From assembly GCF_030068605.1 (NCBI RefSeq), contig NZ_JASJOU010000001.1:1426001-1490000 (forward strand): a DNA stretch of 64,000 nucleotides, given 5' to 3'. Of this stretch, positions 46,519 to 55,002 are shown piece by piece. The position numbers and the translations under genes are program-made. The notes beneath the pieces were generated by a model, which saw only the letters and a program-made list of their open reading frames with translations, did no database searches and had not been told where the DNA came from. Origin of the DNA: Xanthocytophaga agilis. GTDB lineage: Bacteria; Bacteroidota; Bacteroidia; Cytophagales; 172606-1. Numbering within the stretch: position 1 is the stretch's first letter; every line of letters begins with the position of its first letter.

Positions 46519-46986
46519 ATGGAATTTATGCTGCTTTCTGCTCTTATGGTACTGTGTTGGGTTCCATCAGCAATATTACTAGTAGCAGGACTACTGAGCT
46601 TTAGATTAAAACAAACTAGAAAAGTTCTTTTACGCTTATCAGCAGTAAGTTTTTCTATTCCATTTATACTAATACTAGGATCCAGAGTTAATGCACTATA
46701 TCAGGAAAAAAGTTTTGAAGGGACTTACTTAGGAAAAGACAGTCATTCAAATCCTGTTATAGTTGAGATAAGTAAAAAAGGACGATTTACTATTTCAATC
46801 GAAAATCTTAAACAAGACACGATAAAAGGTAGCTGGCATTATAGTCGTGATTACGATGCATACTTGTTTTCTGCTGAGAATCATAGCGTATCAATCAATG
46901 AGAATGAGCAAGGGGAATTAATCTTGAATAGTGATATAAAAACAGATTGTTGCGAAATTGATAATATAACGATTCAGGAAGAGTAA
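46519..46986 (+). CDS. Small membrane protein downstream of CRISPR array 2
   Basis: The 155-residue protein has two N-terminal membrane helices (LMVLCWVPSAILLVAGLLSF and LLRLSAVSFSIPFILILG) and a C-terminal soluble domain that looks like a small beta-barrel or lipocalin-like fold (FEGTYLGKDSHSNPVIVEIS, GSWHYSRDYDAYLF). An alternative start is the Met at 46528. It lies 217 bases after the last repeat in the same direction as the array, mirroring the small envelope gene behind array 1. No family recognised. Confidence 0.7.
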   Translation: MEFMLLSALMVLCWVPSAILLVAGLLSFRLKQTRKVLLRLSAVSFSIPFILILGSRVNALYQEKSFEGTYLGKDSHSNPVIVEISKKGRFTISIENLKQDTIKGSWHYSRDYDAYLFSAENHSVSINENEQGELILNSDIKTDCCEIDNITIQEE

Positions 46987-47047
46987 TAACGAGCATAGCG
47001 ACTCGTATAGATTTGGTAAAGTACCAGGAAGTGAGAATTTATCTCAC

Positions 47048-47215
47048 TCAAAAACCAAGCATGGCTCTATTTGTCACAAGATTCTTCCAGAAGGACAAAA
47101 AAGGGAAAACTCTTTCCAAAGCATAAAGAGAGCATTCTTTTTACAAGAACAGGAACGATTTCTTCCTTTCCTGCTGAAAGGAAAAAATTTGTTTCTTCTC
47201 GAAGAAGGTTATCTT
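47048..47215 (+). repeat. Partial copy of dispersed repeat family B (copy 3)
   Basis: The right half of the 112-bp core (GCTCTATTTGTCACAAGATTC, then CCAGAAGGAC) is present without the left half, followed by the purine-rich tail units (GGGAAAACTCTTTCCAAAGC). It lies between the small membrane protein and the 3' end of the permease gene. Confidence 0.7.
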
Positions 47216-47217
47216 TC

Positions 47218-49611
47218 TTACTCACTGCGCAGGGAGTGCACAGGGTTTACCAGTGCAGCTCTAATGCTCTGAAGGCTGATGGTGAGTAGGGCAATTACGA
47301 TAGCCACCCCTCCTACTATACCAAACATCCACCACTCGATCTCGATCCGATAGGCGAAGTTTTGTAGCCATTGGTTCATCACATACCAGGCTATGGGTGA
47401 GGCAACGCCAATGCCTATGCCTACCAGCTTGAGCAGGTCTTTGGAGAGGAGATTTACGATCTCAGGTACACTGGCCCCCAGCACTTTACGAATACCAATT
47501 TCTTTGATGCGTTGTTCGGCCATATAGGTTGCCAGTCCGAATAATCCCAGACAGGATACCAGTATAGTCAATACGGCGAAATAGAATACAATACGGGCAG
47601 TGTTTTGTTCGGTACGGTACTGGCTGTTTAGCGACTGATCAACAAACTCGTAGTAAGGGGCTGTTTGTGAATTGTGTACTTTATAGGCTTCTTCAATAGC
47701 CTGGATAGCTTCATGGATCTTATAAGGATGCACTTTTACAAACAGGCCCGAAATATTCTGCTGAGGCCAGTACCGGAATACAAAAGGTTCGATAGAAGTA
47801 GTTACCGGATGAAAATGAAAGTCTTTTACCACCCCAATCACCTGTCCCTGCTGGTTCCAGAACTGAAGTTTTTTGCCTAGGGCCTGTTGAGCCGTCCAGC
47901 CCATTCGCTTGGCAGCCGCTTCGTTGATGATATAGGCAGACGACGTATCCGTCACTCTGGAGGTGCTAAAATTCCGCCCTGCTGCTAAGGTCATTCCTGT
48001 AGTAGCCAGAAAGTCCGGATCTATGTTCATATGTGTGATCAAAAGACGATCTCCGGCTGGCTGACCTTCCCACTGGAAAGAATCCGTAGAGGTATTCAGA
48101 TCTACCAGGTTGCCAGAAGTAGTAGTCACCTGTGCAATACTGGCTTGTTTCTGCAGATCAGCTTTGATCAATGCTCCTTTGGCTCTCATTTCATTTTTCA
48201 GTCTTACATAGAGAAGCTGCGACTTATCAAACCCCAGGTTTTTGTTCTGAATAAACGTGAGTTGTTTATAGATGACAATTGTGCTCACCATCAATACAAC
48301 CGACAACGAAAACTGAGCAACTACAATGCTTTGTCTCAGCAGTTTTCCGGAATGGGTGGCAGAGAAGGATTTTAATACTATCACTGGCTGAAAATCTGAT
48401 AAGTGAAGTGCAGGATAAATGCCCGCTAATACACCTGTCAGAAAGGTAAATACACAGAGTGCCAGACAAAAACGGGTATCCTGAAAAGGAACCTGAAGTA
48501 GCTTGCCTGAAATATCATTCACTGCTGGCAAGAAAAGTTGTACCAGCAACAATGCCACACCTACGGCTATAAAGGTTGTTCCAATGGCCTCACCCATAAA
48601 CTGAATGACCAGCTGATTTTTTACAGCTCCAATCGCTTTCCGAACGCCTACTTCTCTGGCCCGTTTCATGGCCCGTGCAGTAGAGAGATTCACAAAGTTA
48701 AACAAGGCAATGAGCAATACGATTGACCCTGTACTGAGAAAGATCCGAATGTAAATACTGTTACTGGTTTTGCTCCAGTCGCTCTGAAAATCAAAGTCTG
48801 AATGCAGGTAGATGTCTGATAGCGGTTGTAATGAAAGCGTAGTAGGATCGGTATTGGAAGTAAACTTATCCAGATAGTGATAGAGCTTTGCAGCAAATGG
48901 CTCTGTCCGGGCCTGAGAATTCAGTAAAACATAGGTATGATACGCGTTGTTGTCCCATGTATAATTTCCGGAATTGGTATCCAGCCTGTCAAATTGAGCA
49001 GACAACAAAGCATCAAACTGAATATGCGAATTGGTTGGGGGCGGAGCGGCTACTCCTGCTACGGTAAGTGTGCGGCCATTGGGAAAGGTAAGCATAGTAC
49101 CAATCAGACTATCGGACTGTTGCCAGTCAGACCCAAAAAGCTGAGCCGCAATCCGGGGAGTAATAACAATGTCATCGGGATTGGAAAGCACAGTACCCGA
49201 ATTTCCTCTGAGAAGTTTAAAATCAAACAGGTGAAAAAAGGAATTGTCCGTAACCAGGATGTCTTCCGGCTCGACACTGGCTTGTGGGGTTTGTAACACA
49301 CCCGAATACCAGATTCTTCCAATCCGGCAGCTTTGTTTTACCTCTGCAAAATCTGTCTGCAGAGCAGTTGCCAGGGGTCCGGGTGTCACGGCTACCTTAT
49401 AGGTAGCACCTGCCTGAGTCTGTTTTTCTACTACCCGATAAATATCTTTGTAGGATGTATGAAAACGGTCATAGCTATATTCATCCCAGATATACAGGCC
49501 GATACAGATACAACAAGCCAATCCAATAGCTAGTCCGCCTATGTTAATGAGTGAATACACCCGGTTTCGAACAAGATTCCGAAAAGCGATTTTCAGGTAG
49601 TTGTATAACAT
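47218..49611 (-). CDS. FtsX/MacB-type ABC transporter permease
   Basis: I start at 49611 (MLYNYLKIAFRNLVRNRVYSL), the standard start of this family; an in-frame Met eight codons upstream is less likely. The protein of 797 residues has an N-terminal membrane helix, a MacB periplasmic domain, a first FtsX core (LIALFNFVNLSTARAMKRAR, then VGVRKAIGAVKNQLVIQFMGE), a second periplasmic domain, and a second FtsX core (FGLATYMAEQRIKEIGIRKVLGAS). Cytophagales encode many such permeases, thought to export peptides, toxins or lipids with a separate ATPase. No ATPase gene is adjacent here. Confidence 0.9.
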   Translation of the reverse strand: MLYNYLKIAFRNLVRNRVYSLINIGGLAIGLACCICIGLYIWDEYSYDRFHTSYKDIYRVVEKQTQAGATYKVAVTPGPLATALQTDFAEVKQSCRIGRIWYSGVLQTPQASVEPEDILVTDNSFFHLFDFKLLRGNSGTVLSNPDDIVITPRIAAQLFGSDWQQSDSLIGTMLTFPNGRTLTVAGVAAPPPTNSHIQFDALLSAQFDRLDTNSGNYTWDNNAYHTYVLLNSQARTEPFAAKLYHYLDKFTSNTDPTTLSLQPLSDIYLHSDFDFQSDWSKTSNSIYIRIFLSTGSIVLLIALFNFVNLSTARAMKRAREVGVRKAIGAVKNQLVIQFMGEAIGTTFIAVGVALLLVQLFLPAVNDISGKLLQVPFQDTRFCLALCVFTFLTGVLAGIYPALHLSDFQPVIVLKSFSATHSGKLLRQSIVVAQFSLSVVLMVSTIVIYKQLTFIQNKNLGFDKSQLLYVRLKNEMRAKGALIKADLQKQASIAQVTTTSGNLVDLNTSTDSFQWEGQPAGDRLLITHMNIDPDFLATTGMTLAAGRNFSTSRVTDTSSAYIINEAAAKRMGWTAQQALGKKLQFWNQQGQVIGVVKDFHFHPVTTSIEPFVFRYWPQQNISGLFVKVHPYKIHEAIQAIEEAYKVHNSQTAPYYEFVDQSLNSQYRTEQNTARIVFYFAVLTILVSCLGLFGLATYMAEQRIKEIGIRKVLGASVPEIVNLLSKDLLKLVGIGIGVASPIAWYVMNQWLQNFAYRIEIEWWMFGIVGGVAIVIALLTISLQSIRAALVNPVHSLRSE

Positions 49612-49888
49612 ATAATCTCTGTTGCTAAGGTACAAGTGTTTGAATTAGAGTCTAAGCAACTATTTTGCCATAGCGAAAAACAGCTCTTCTCAGCTATCTA
49701 AAAGGCTATCATACAGCCATATATACTATAATTTGTCCGTTTACGGACAGTACTTGTACGATTTTGAACTATAGGACAACACCACATACTGTACTACCCT
49801 GTCCTAAATTTGGTAGTAGAATCAACCTGAACGTTGAGAAAGTGGTCGTTGGTGATAAAACCAACGACGGAAATAAAACATCCTCCCT

Positions 49889-50325
49889 GTCCTCCTGTAA
49901 GGAACTCATGACAAGACCGGCGGCATTTCCGAATGGGGGATGTCCAAAACAAGGGTTACAAAAGAGATAATCATTGTATAGATGTTACTATGTCTTATTA
50001 TGTGTATATAATAACGAATCCTACCAAGACTACTTTATATACAGGTGTGACCAATGATCTGGCAAGATGTATGGCAGAACATCGTGAAAATAGAGGAAAC
50101 CCAGCCTCTTTTGCTGGTAAATATCACTGCTATAAATTGCTCTATTATGAAACATTCCAGAATATAAACGATGCAAGAGGACAGAGAAGAAGAATGTTCC
50201 TTTTAGAAGGACAAAAAGGTGAGAGGAAAAAAAAGGGTAAAAAGGCAGGGAAAAGTGAGAGGCACAAAAAAGAAATATTTCCCTAAAACCTTCAGAACTG
50301 AAAAAGATAACTAAAAAGATAAGCT
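49889..50325 (+). repeat. Expanded family B copy enclosing a GIY-YIG gene (copy 4)
   Basis: The left arm and left centre of family B occur at 49889-49938 (GTCCTCCTGTAAGGAACTC, then GACAAGACCGGCGGCATTTCC). The right arm occurs at about 50196-50212 (TTCCTTTTAGAAGGAC), followed by the tail found behind other copies (GAGAGGCACAAAAAAG, TTTCCCTAAAACCTTCAGAA). The normal 60-bp centre is replaced by about 280 bases containing a GIY-YIG reading frame. Confidence 0.7.
49990..50286 (+). CDS. GIY-YIG nuclease-like protein with aberrant C-terminus
   Basis: The Met at 49990 gives the family's usual start, MSYYVYIITNPTKTTLYTGV, with both the GIY-equivalent (YVYIIT) and YIG-equivalent (LYTGVTNDL) motifs, the Arg and the 'AEHR' helix, and 'YKLLYYETFQNINDA'. 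Small stand-alone GIY-YIG proteins then normally continue 'IxREKQIKxxxRxKK', which contains the metal-binding Glu. Here the frame instead continues ARGQRRRMFLLEGQKGERKK, encoded by the right arm and tail of repeat family B. The 98-residue product is therefore probably inactive. It is either a gene captured by the repeat or the decayed cargo of an autonomous form. Confidence 0.65.
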   Translation: MSYYVYIITNPTKTTLYTGVTNDLARCMAEHRENRGNPASFAGKYHCYKLLYYETFQNINDARGQRRRMFLLEGQKGERKKKGKKAGKSERHKKEIFP

Positions 50326-50385
50326 ACCACATACTACCCTATAAATTCTCCCGAAAAATGTATCTTGCAGACAGATATTTCGTGT

Positions 50386-51150
50386 ATGCTTTATTTCGAA
50401 GTCAAGCCTGTTGATCAAAATCTCAGTTCCCTGATTGAATGTTTCTGGGTAAGCCACTCTGCCAGCCAGCCTATCTCTCATCGGATCTTACCAGATGGAT
50501 GTATGGATATTATCTATACATTTCCCAACCTCAGCCGAAAGATAGCAGAACCATTTGTTGCAGTAGCCCCCAGAATTATCGGTATGATGACACAGCCTGC
50601 GATTGTACAGGCTAATCCGGGTGTAGATCAGTTGGGTGTTCGTTTTCGTCCTGGTGGTATCTTTCCATTCGTGAAAACGCCTCTGCATCTGTTTACGAAT
50701 CTGTCCGAACAAGTGGATAATGTAAATAAAGTGCTGGGATCTGCTATCTATGAACAACTTATAGAGCTATCAACCTGGCAGGAACGCATTGGAAAACTGG
50801 AAACGCAATTAATCCAACAACTAAGTAACGTCTCCTACCCTGTACCTATGGGTGTAGTTATCCGGCAGATTATCCAGGAACGCGGGCAGTTATCCATCAA
50901 GCAACTGAGTGCACAGACCTCTATTGGTTCACGTCAATTGGAAAGGCACTTTAAGCAGTATGTAGGCGTATCACCCAAATTATTGTCGCGCATTATACGG
51001 TTTCGTTATATCACAACCTTACTCAAAGATACCAGCCGTGATAGCCTGATGGGGATTGCATTTACCAATGGCTATACCGACCATGCTCACCTGACCAGAG
51101 AATTTCAGGAGTTTTCCGGACTGCAACCTTCAGCCTATCTGCTTCACTAA
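50386..51150 (+). CDS. AraC family transcriptional regulator
   Basis: I prefer the Met at 50386 (MLYFEVKPVDQNLSSLIECFW) over the upstream one at 50365. The 254-residue protein has an N-terminal DUF6597-like sensor domain (HRILPDGCMDIIYTF, then QLGVRFRPGGIFPFVKTPL) and a C-terminal AraC-type double helix-turn-helix (LSIKQLSAQTSIGSRQLERHF, then MGIAFTNGYTDHAHLTREF and FSGLQPSAYL). It should regulate a nearby gene, the obvious candidate being the VOC protein 165 bases downstream. Confidence 0.88.
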   Translation: MLYFEVKPVDQNLSSLIECFWVSHSASQPISHRILPDGCMDIIYTFPNLSRKIAEPFVAVAPRIIGMMTQPAIVQANPGVDQLGVRFRPGGIFPFVKTPLHLFTNLSEQVDNVNKVLGSAIYEQLIELSTWQERIGKLETQLIQQLSNVSYPVPMGVVIRQIIQERGQLSIKQLSAQTSIGSRQLERHFKQYVGVSPKLLSRIIRFRYITTLLKDTSRDSLMGIAFTNGYTDHAHLTREFQEFSGLQPSAYLLH

Positions 51151-51315
51151 CTAATTTATTTTTCTCGGCATGTCGCTTTTTTACAAAAGCAGACTATCAG
51201 GAATACCTACTTTTGTGAATCGGTACTAGTACTAGCCTCTGTGCATTTACATATATGTATATAGTGGGGCTATTACTACAGACTAGCATTATACAACCTT
51301 ACCTTATTTGTTTTC

Positions 51316-51717
51316 ATGGAAGTAAAGTCATTATCACCAAACCTGATGGTCAAAAATGTTCAGGCAACTGTTGACTTCTATCAAAATACACTTGGATTCC
51401 AGGTGCTTACTACTGTACCTCACGCCAAAGTAGAAGGTGAGCTACAATGGGCACTGTTGCAGTCAGGACCTGTAACGTTGATGTTTCAGGAAGAAGAAAA
51501 CCTGAAAGAAGAGTATTCGGAATTAGTTTCTCAGAAACCAGGTGGTGGCCTCACACTTTATATGGCAGTAAGCGATCTGTCAGCCTGGTACGAGAAAGTA
51601 AAAGGAACAGCCCACATTATTCAGGAGCCACACCAGACTTTCTATGGAGCTACAGAGTTTGCAATACAAGATCCAAATGGGTATATTCTCACGCTATCTG
51701 AACATAGCAACGACTAA
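51316..51717 (+). CDS. VOC (glyoxalase/bleomycin resistance fold) protein
   Basis: The 133-residue protein is a single VOC domain with two beta-alpha-beta-beta-beta units: LSPNLMVKNVQATVDFYQNTL and LTLYMAVSDLSAWYEKVKG, ending in the typical 'TEFAIQDPNGYILTLSEH' strand with the metal-type Glu. Substrate unknown. It follows the AraC regulator on the same strand. Confidence 0.88.
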   Translation: MEVKSLSPNLMVKNVQATVDFYQNTLGFQVLTTVPHAKVEGELQWALLQSGPVTLMFQEEENLKEEYSELVSQKPGGGLTLYMAVSDLSAWYEKVKGTAHIIQEPHQTFYGATEFAIQDPNGYILTLSEHSND

Positions 51718-51798
51718 GTTTACCGGAATCTTATTTTACACAAATTTGCGAAAATAAGTATACCAGTTAAAGAAAGTAGACGTATATCCTTCCCAAAC

Positions 51799-52265
51799 AT
51801 AAGTCATCCCAAATTTTGGATGTGAGTTTGTTTTACAAAATCAGCGCCTATACTCTTTTCAAAAGCATAGGCGCTGGTTAATTTTTAAGCAATCTCTTTA
51901 GTTGAGTTGGCTTATAGTCACTTACATTATTCTTCCACTAACCTCTTCATTTTTTGCTTGTATTCTCCTAAATTGGGTTATTGTCCCTTACATCACTTTT
52001 CTTGTGGCATCTTCATTTTTTGCTTGCCCAAAAAAGGACAACAAATGAGAATTTGTTGGGCCAGGATGTGTGCTAGCCGCAAAAAAGGGCAAAAAATTCC
52101 AAAGCTTCGCCCCACAGGGCCAACGCTAGGCCCGCGGAATTTTTATCCTCACGCACCTACACGACCACTCGCGATTGAAGTCAGCACAACTCTCTTTGTA
52201 ACTACTTTGTTGCTACTATTCTAAAGGATGTGAGATTCTTTTACTCAAAATTCGGGATGACTCAT
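51799..52265 (+). repeat. Dispersed repeat family A, copy 2 (467 bp, terminal inverted repeats)
   Basis: The left end at 51799 (ATAAGTCATCCCAAATTTTG) and the right end at 52242-52265 are inverted repeats of about 24 bp. The three stems of copy 1 are present with changed but paired bases: CAGCGCCTAT with ATAGGCGCTG (51842-51851 and 51867-51876), AACAAAT with ATTTGTT (52040-52046 and 52051-52057), and AAAAATTCC with GGAATTTTT (52092-52100 and 52136-52144). The loops keep CCCCACA and GGCCAA. The 3' part keeps CGATTGAAGTCA and CAACTCTCTTTGTA. Confidence 0.8.
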
Positions 52266-52425
52266 ATTATTTCTCTTTCTTCTCCTGCTAAAAGCTCTCT
52301 AAAAGAACCACTATCCCTATCCTTCAGAAAGTATTGTTACTCCCCTTTGTTCGTCCTCTTGAAAGCCCTACCCTTTTGTTCTCATATAAATACACCTTCT
52401 TATTTTCCTGAAATCCCCTTTCCCT

Positions 52426-52537
52426 GTCCTTCTGAAAGAATCTTGTGACAAGACTGGCGGCCTTTCTGAGTGGAGTGTATTCTTTCTCTCAGAAAGTAAA
52501 CGCAACTCTATTTGTCACAAGTTTCTTTCAGAAGGAC
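52426..52537 (+). repeat. Dispersed repeat family B, intact 112-bp core (copy 5)
   Basis: The left arm 52426-52451 (GTCCTTCTGAAAGAATCTTG...) and right arm 52512-52537 pair at 25 of 26 positions. Flanking DNA from about 52280 to 52680 holds further degenerate units: pyrimidine-rich CCTTTTGTTCTCATA-type on the left and purine-rich CTTTCAGGAGAACA-type on the right. Together with family A copy 2 this fills the 1.1-kb gap between the VOC and thioredoxin-fold genes. Confidence 0.85.
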
Positions 52538-52826
52538 GAAAAGGGAAAAGGACAGGCAAGGGAAAATTCTTTCAGAAGGACACGAAGAGAGGAAAGGATA
52601 CTAAGGAGTGTTCCTTTCAGGAGAACAGCAAAGGGGAAATGCTTTCAGGAGAACAAAGAGAGATTGTGCTTTGAGGTAAAATTTTTCCTTGTTAATCATT
52701 AAGGTTCAATAACATGAATAAAACAGTTAGTAAAACATATTCAGGGGCTTAGTATGCAAATAATCCACATAAAGTAGTAAATTAAGTGTTTTACTCCTAC
52801 AGACCCACAACCTCTTATACTCAAAG

Positions 52827-53972
52827 ATGCTACTATACTGTAAAACACCTTACTGTAAGCCTGTCCTATGGGCGTTATTTATTCTTGTATATCTGCCAGT
52901 ACAAGCTCAGTCCAGAAAACCTTCCAAGCCCTCCTACACACTTTCCGGAATGTTAAAAAATGCCAGTAACCGGAAAATATATCTCCGTGAACATTCCTTT
53001 TTTAAAAATGAGAATCGAACAGACTCTACGGTTGCAGATAAAAATGGGCGGTTTGTTTTTCGAGGAAGTGTTCATGAACCTACTTACTTTCTGCTTCAGA
53101 CAAATGCAAACACCTCTGCCATAGGTTTTTATATAGAGAACATCTCCATGACCATCACTGGAGATACCAAAACACTATGGGAAGCTAGTATACATGGCTC
53201 CAGAGAAGAAGACATTCGCCGGATGTATGACAAAGCTATTGCCTCAGTAGAGTATGCCAGTATGGAAAAACAGCGGGAAGACGCTATTCGCCGTCAGGAC
53301 TCACTGGCAATCAAACAAGCGAATCAGTACGAACAAACATTACTGGCACAGGAGAAGAAACTAATATGGAATCTTGTTCAAAAATATCCGTATGCAGCCA
53401 GTAGTATAAATCAACTGGGAGCACTTATTGATGGACGAACTTCCCAAGAATTACAGAGAGCAGATTCACTAATTCGCCTATACGAATCTTCACATGTAGC
53501 TCATTATGAACAAGTCAAATTTTTCAAAAAAAAACTAGCGATTGCCAGACAACTGGTAGTTGGCCAGATAGCCCCTGACTTTGTACAACAGGATACAGCA
53601 GGCCTGCAAGTACATTTGTCAGACTTTAAAGGCAAGTATGTGCTGGTTGATTTTTGGGCCAGCTGGTGCTCTCCCTGTCGACAGGAAAGTCCCTATCTGG
53701 TAAAAGCCTATCAGCAATTCAAGAATAAAAATTTCACTATTTTGTCAATTTCCCTGGACAAAAACGCTACAAACTGGCAAAAAGCTATTACAGCAGATAA
53801 ACTTACCTGGACACATGTAAGTGATCTTAATTTCTGGAAAAATGCAGTAGCTGTTCAATACTCAGTAGATAGCATTCCCTTTAACCTTCTGCTTGATCCG
53901 GCAGGTAAAATTATTGCGCTCAACCTACGAACAGATGCCATTGAGGAAACGCTTAAAGCTGTACTAAAATAA
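52827..53972 (+). CDS. TlpA-like thioredoxin-fold protein with DUF4369-type N-terminus
   Basis: The 381-residue protein has an N-terminal hydrophobic export signal (PVLWALFILVYLPVQAQS). Residues about 35-130 form the beta-rich DUF4369-type domain (YTLSGMLKNASNRKIYLRE, GRFVFRGSVHEPTYFLL). A helical linker follows, and the C-terminal AhpC/TlpA thioredoxin domain (about 245-381) carries the redox pair C281-x-x-C284 in FWASWCSPCRQES and the cis-Pro segment IPFNLLLDPAGK. Such proteins are periplasmic disulfide reductases or oxidases common in Bacteroidota. Substrate unknown; no partner gene adjacent. Confidence 0.88.
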   Translation: MLLYCKTPYCKPVLWALFILVYLPVQAQSRKPSKPSYTLSGMLKNASNRKIYLREHSFFKNENRTDSTVADKNGRFVFRGSVHEPTYFLLQTNANTSAIGFYIENISMTITGDTKTLWEASIHGSREEDIRRMYDKAIASVEYASMEKQREDAIRRQDSLAIKQANQYEQTLLAQEKKLIWNLVQKYPYAASSINQLGALIDGRTSQELQRADSLIRLYESSHVAHYEQVKFFKKKLAIARQLVVGQIAPDFVQQDTAGLQVHLSDFKGKYVLVDFWASWCSPCRQESPYLVKAYQQFKNKNFTILSISLDKNATNWQKAITADKLTWTHVSDLNFWKNAVAVQYSVDSIPFNLLLDPAGKIIALNLRTDAIEETLKAVLK

Positions 53973-54063
53973 AAACACAGTAACCTACTTGTTAGCTAAG
54001 CTAGTTACTTATCCCTGCTTATTCTCCCCTTCCAGACCCCTCTACTCTGACAGCGTATTGGTA

Positions 54064-54136
54064 TATTGGTTATTGGTTTATATATGCCCCTATATATATA
54101 TAAATATATAGGGGTATAAATGAACCAATAACTAAT
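54064..54136. repeat. Imperfect palindrome with TTGGTT arms (family C)
   Basis: The left arm TATTGGTTATTGGTTTATAT... and right arm ...ATAAATGAACCAATAACTAATA are inverted repeats around a CCCCTATATA...TATAGGGG core. It shares arm motif (TTATTGGTTCA) and core type (CnTATAGn) with the perfect palindrome at 32466-32519. Confidence 0.65.
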
Positions 54137-54296
54137 ACAATACAGCATGGTAGCTGTACCTATCAGGAACATTTAACATCCAAAGAACCACGCATCCTAC
54201 CCGTAGCCCCACTTTTCCTTCCATACCCATACGCCATACTCACCTGATTAGCCCTACAAGACATTATTTCTTGTAATTGCAATGCTGGTTCAGTTG

Positions 54297-54377
54297 GTTC
54301 ATGAGTTGTTATACTATCCCCCCCTATAAGGGGGTATATATATAACAACCCACCTTATGAACGGGTGAGCCAACTTG
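54297..54377. repeat. Third TTGGTTCA-type palindrome (family C)
   Basis: A GTTGGTTCATGAG arm is followed by GTTGTTATACTATCCCCCC, then TATAAGGGGGTATATATATA and ACAAC, ending with ATGAACGGGTGAGCCAAC. The nested inverted arms and the CCCCCTATA core match the pattern of the other two family C palindromes. Confidence 0.55.
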
Positions 54378-54489
54378 CACCAGCTTTGCACCAAAAATGA
54401 GCCAGCTCTAGGCACTAAGGAGCAACCTGTAAACCCCTATAATCTGAAAGAGCTTCAGCACCTGCACGCAAGGACATTTACAGTCAGCA

Positions 54490-54661
54490 ATCACTATAAT
54501 GGTCATTCTGTCTTACTGACCACTCTAGCGATCTATTCAGAAGCTGATAGGTATAACGATCAAAGGAATCATTTCACAAGACAAATAATCTGTATGGTGA
54601 TCAAGGCTGGAGCTGATAAGTATAGTGGTCAGCAGGCCAAAAAATCACTATACCTATCATT
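54490..54661. repeat. Four operator-like TGATxxxTATAxxxxTCA sites
   Basis: Quasi-palindromic 18-mers occur at about 54491-54507, 54545-54562 (TGATAGGTATAACGATCA), 54614-54631 (TGATAAGTATAGTGGTCA) and 54643-54660. They could be binding sites for a dimeric regulator or relics of a small repeat family. A 108-codon frame across them (54375-54701) is not convincing as a gene. Confidence 0.4.
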
Positions 54662-54876
54662 AACACAGCCAGGCTGTGAGTCATATTTTCATTATTCCTA
54701 AAGTGGTTGGACTGGCATTTGAATAATGCTGACCTTTGTATCGCTAAATCGGTAAAAGCAGAAGATTAAAATCATGCAAACAAGGAAGCCGGAGCCTTGT
54801 ATGCCATGCATCTGAAATCACCTACTCTATCGACCCTTTGTACGCTAACCTTTTCCACAACAAACCAAACAAAACC

Positions 54877-55002
54877 ATGGCATTAACGCTAACCTTACTC
54901 ACCTCAAGATCAGACTGTGACAAAGTCCTTGATCAACTCAGCGACCTGAGAAGCGACCTGGAGTTTAAGCAAATCTCCTTACACCCTTTTTTGTCCTCCT
55001 GA
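54877..55002 (+). pseudogene. 5' gene fragment cut by a family B repeat
   Basis: An ATG at 54877 opens a protein-like frame, MALTLTLLTSRSDCDKVLDQ followed by LSDLRSDLEFKQ, which resembles the start of a small helical Bacteroidota protein of unknown function. At about 54985 the sequence changes into repeat family B and the frame ends soon after in LSS and a stop. The insertion seems to have removed the rest of the gene. Confidence 0.5.

Noticed and set aside
49990-50286. GIY-YIG frame as an active homing nuclease
   Set aside because: The C-terminal part with the expected metal-binding Glu is replaced by repeat-encoded sequence, so activity is not supported.
25199-52224. ORFs at 25162-25474 and 51907-52224 inside family A
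   Set aside because: The two copies do not keep a common protein sequence, whereas base pairing of three stems is kept, so selection is on structure.
54163-54348. 61-codon minus-strand ORF
   Set aside because: It overlaps a family C palindrome and has no protein-like features.
54375-54701. 108-codon ORF (MHQLCTKNEPALG...)
   Set aside because: Its repeated parts (SEADRYNDQ, AGADKYSGQQ) come from operator-like DNA repeats, and it overlaps a family C palindrome.
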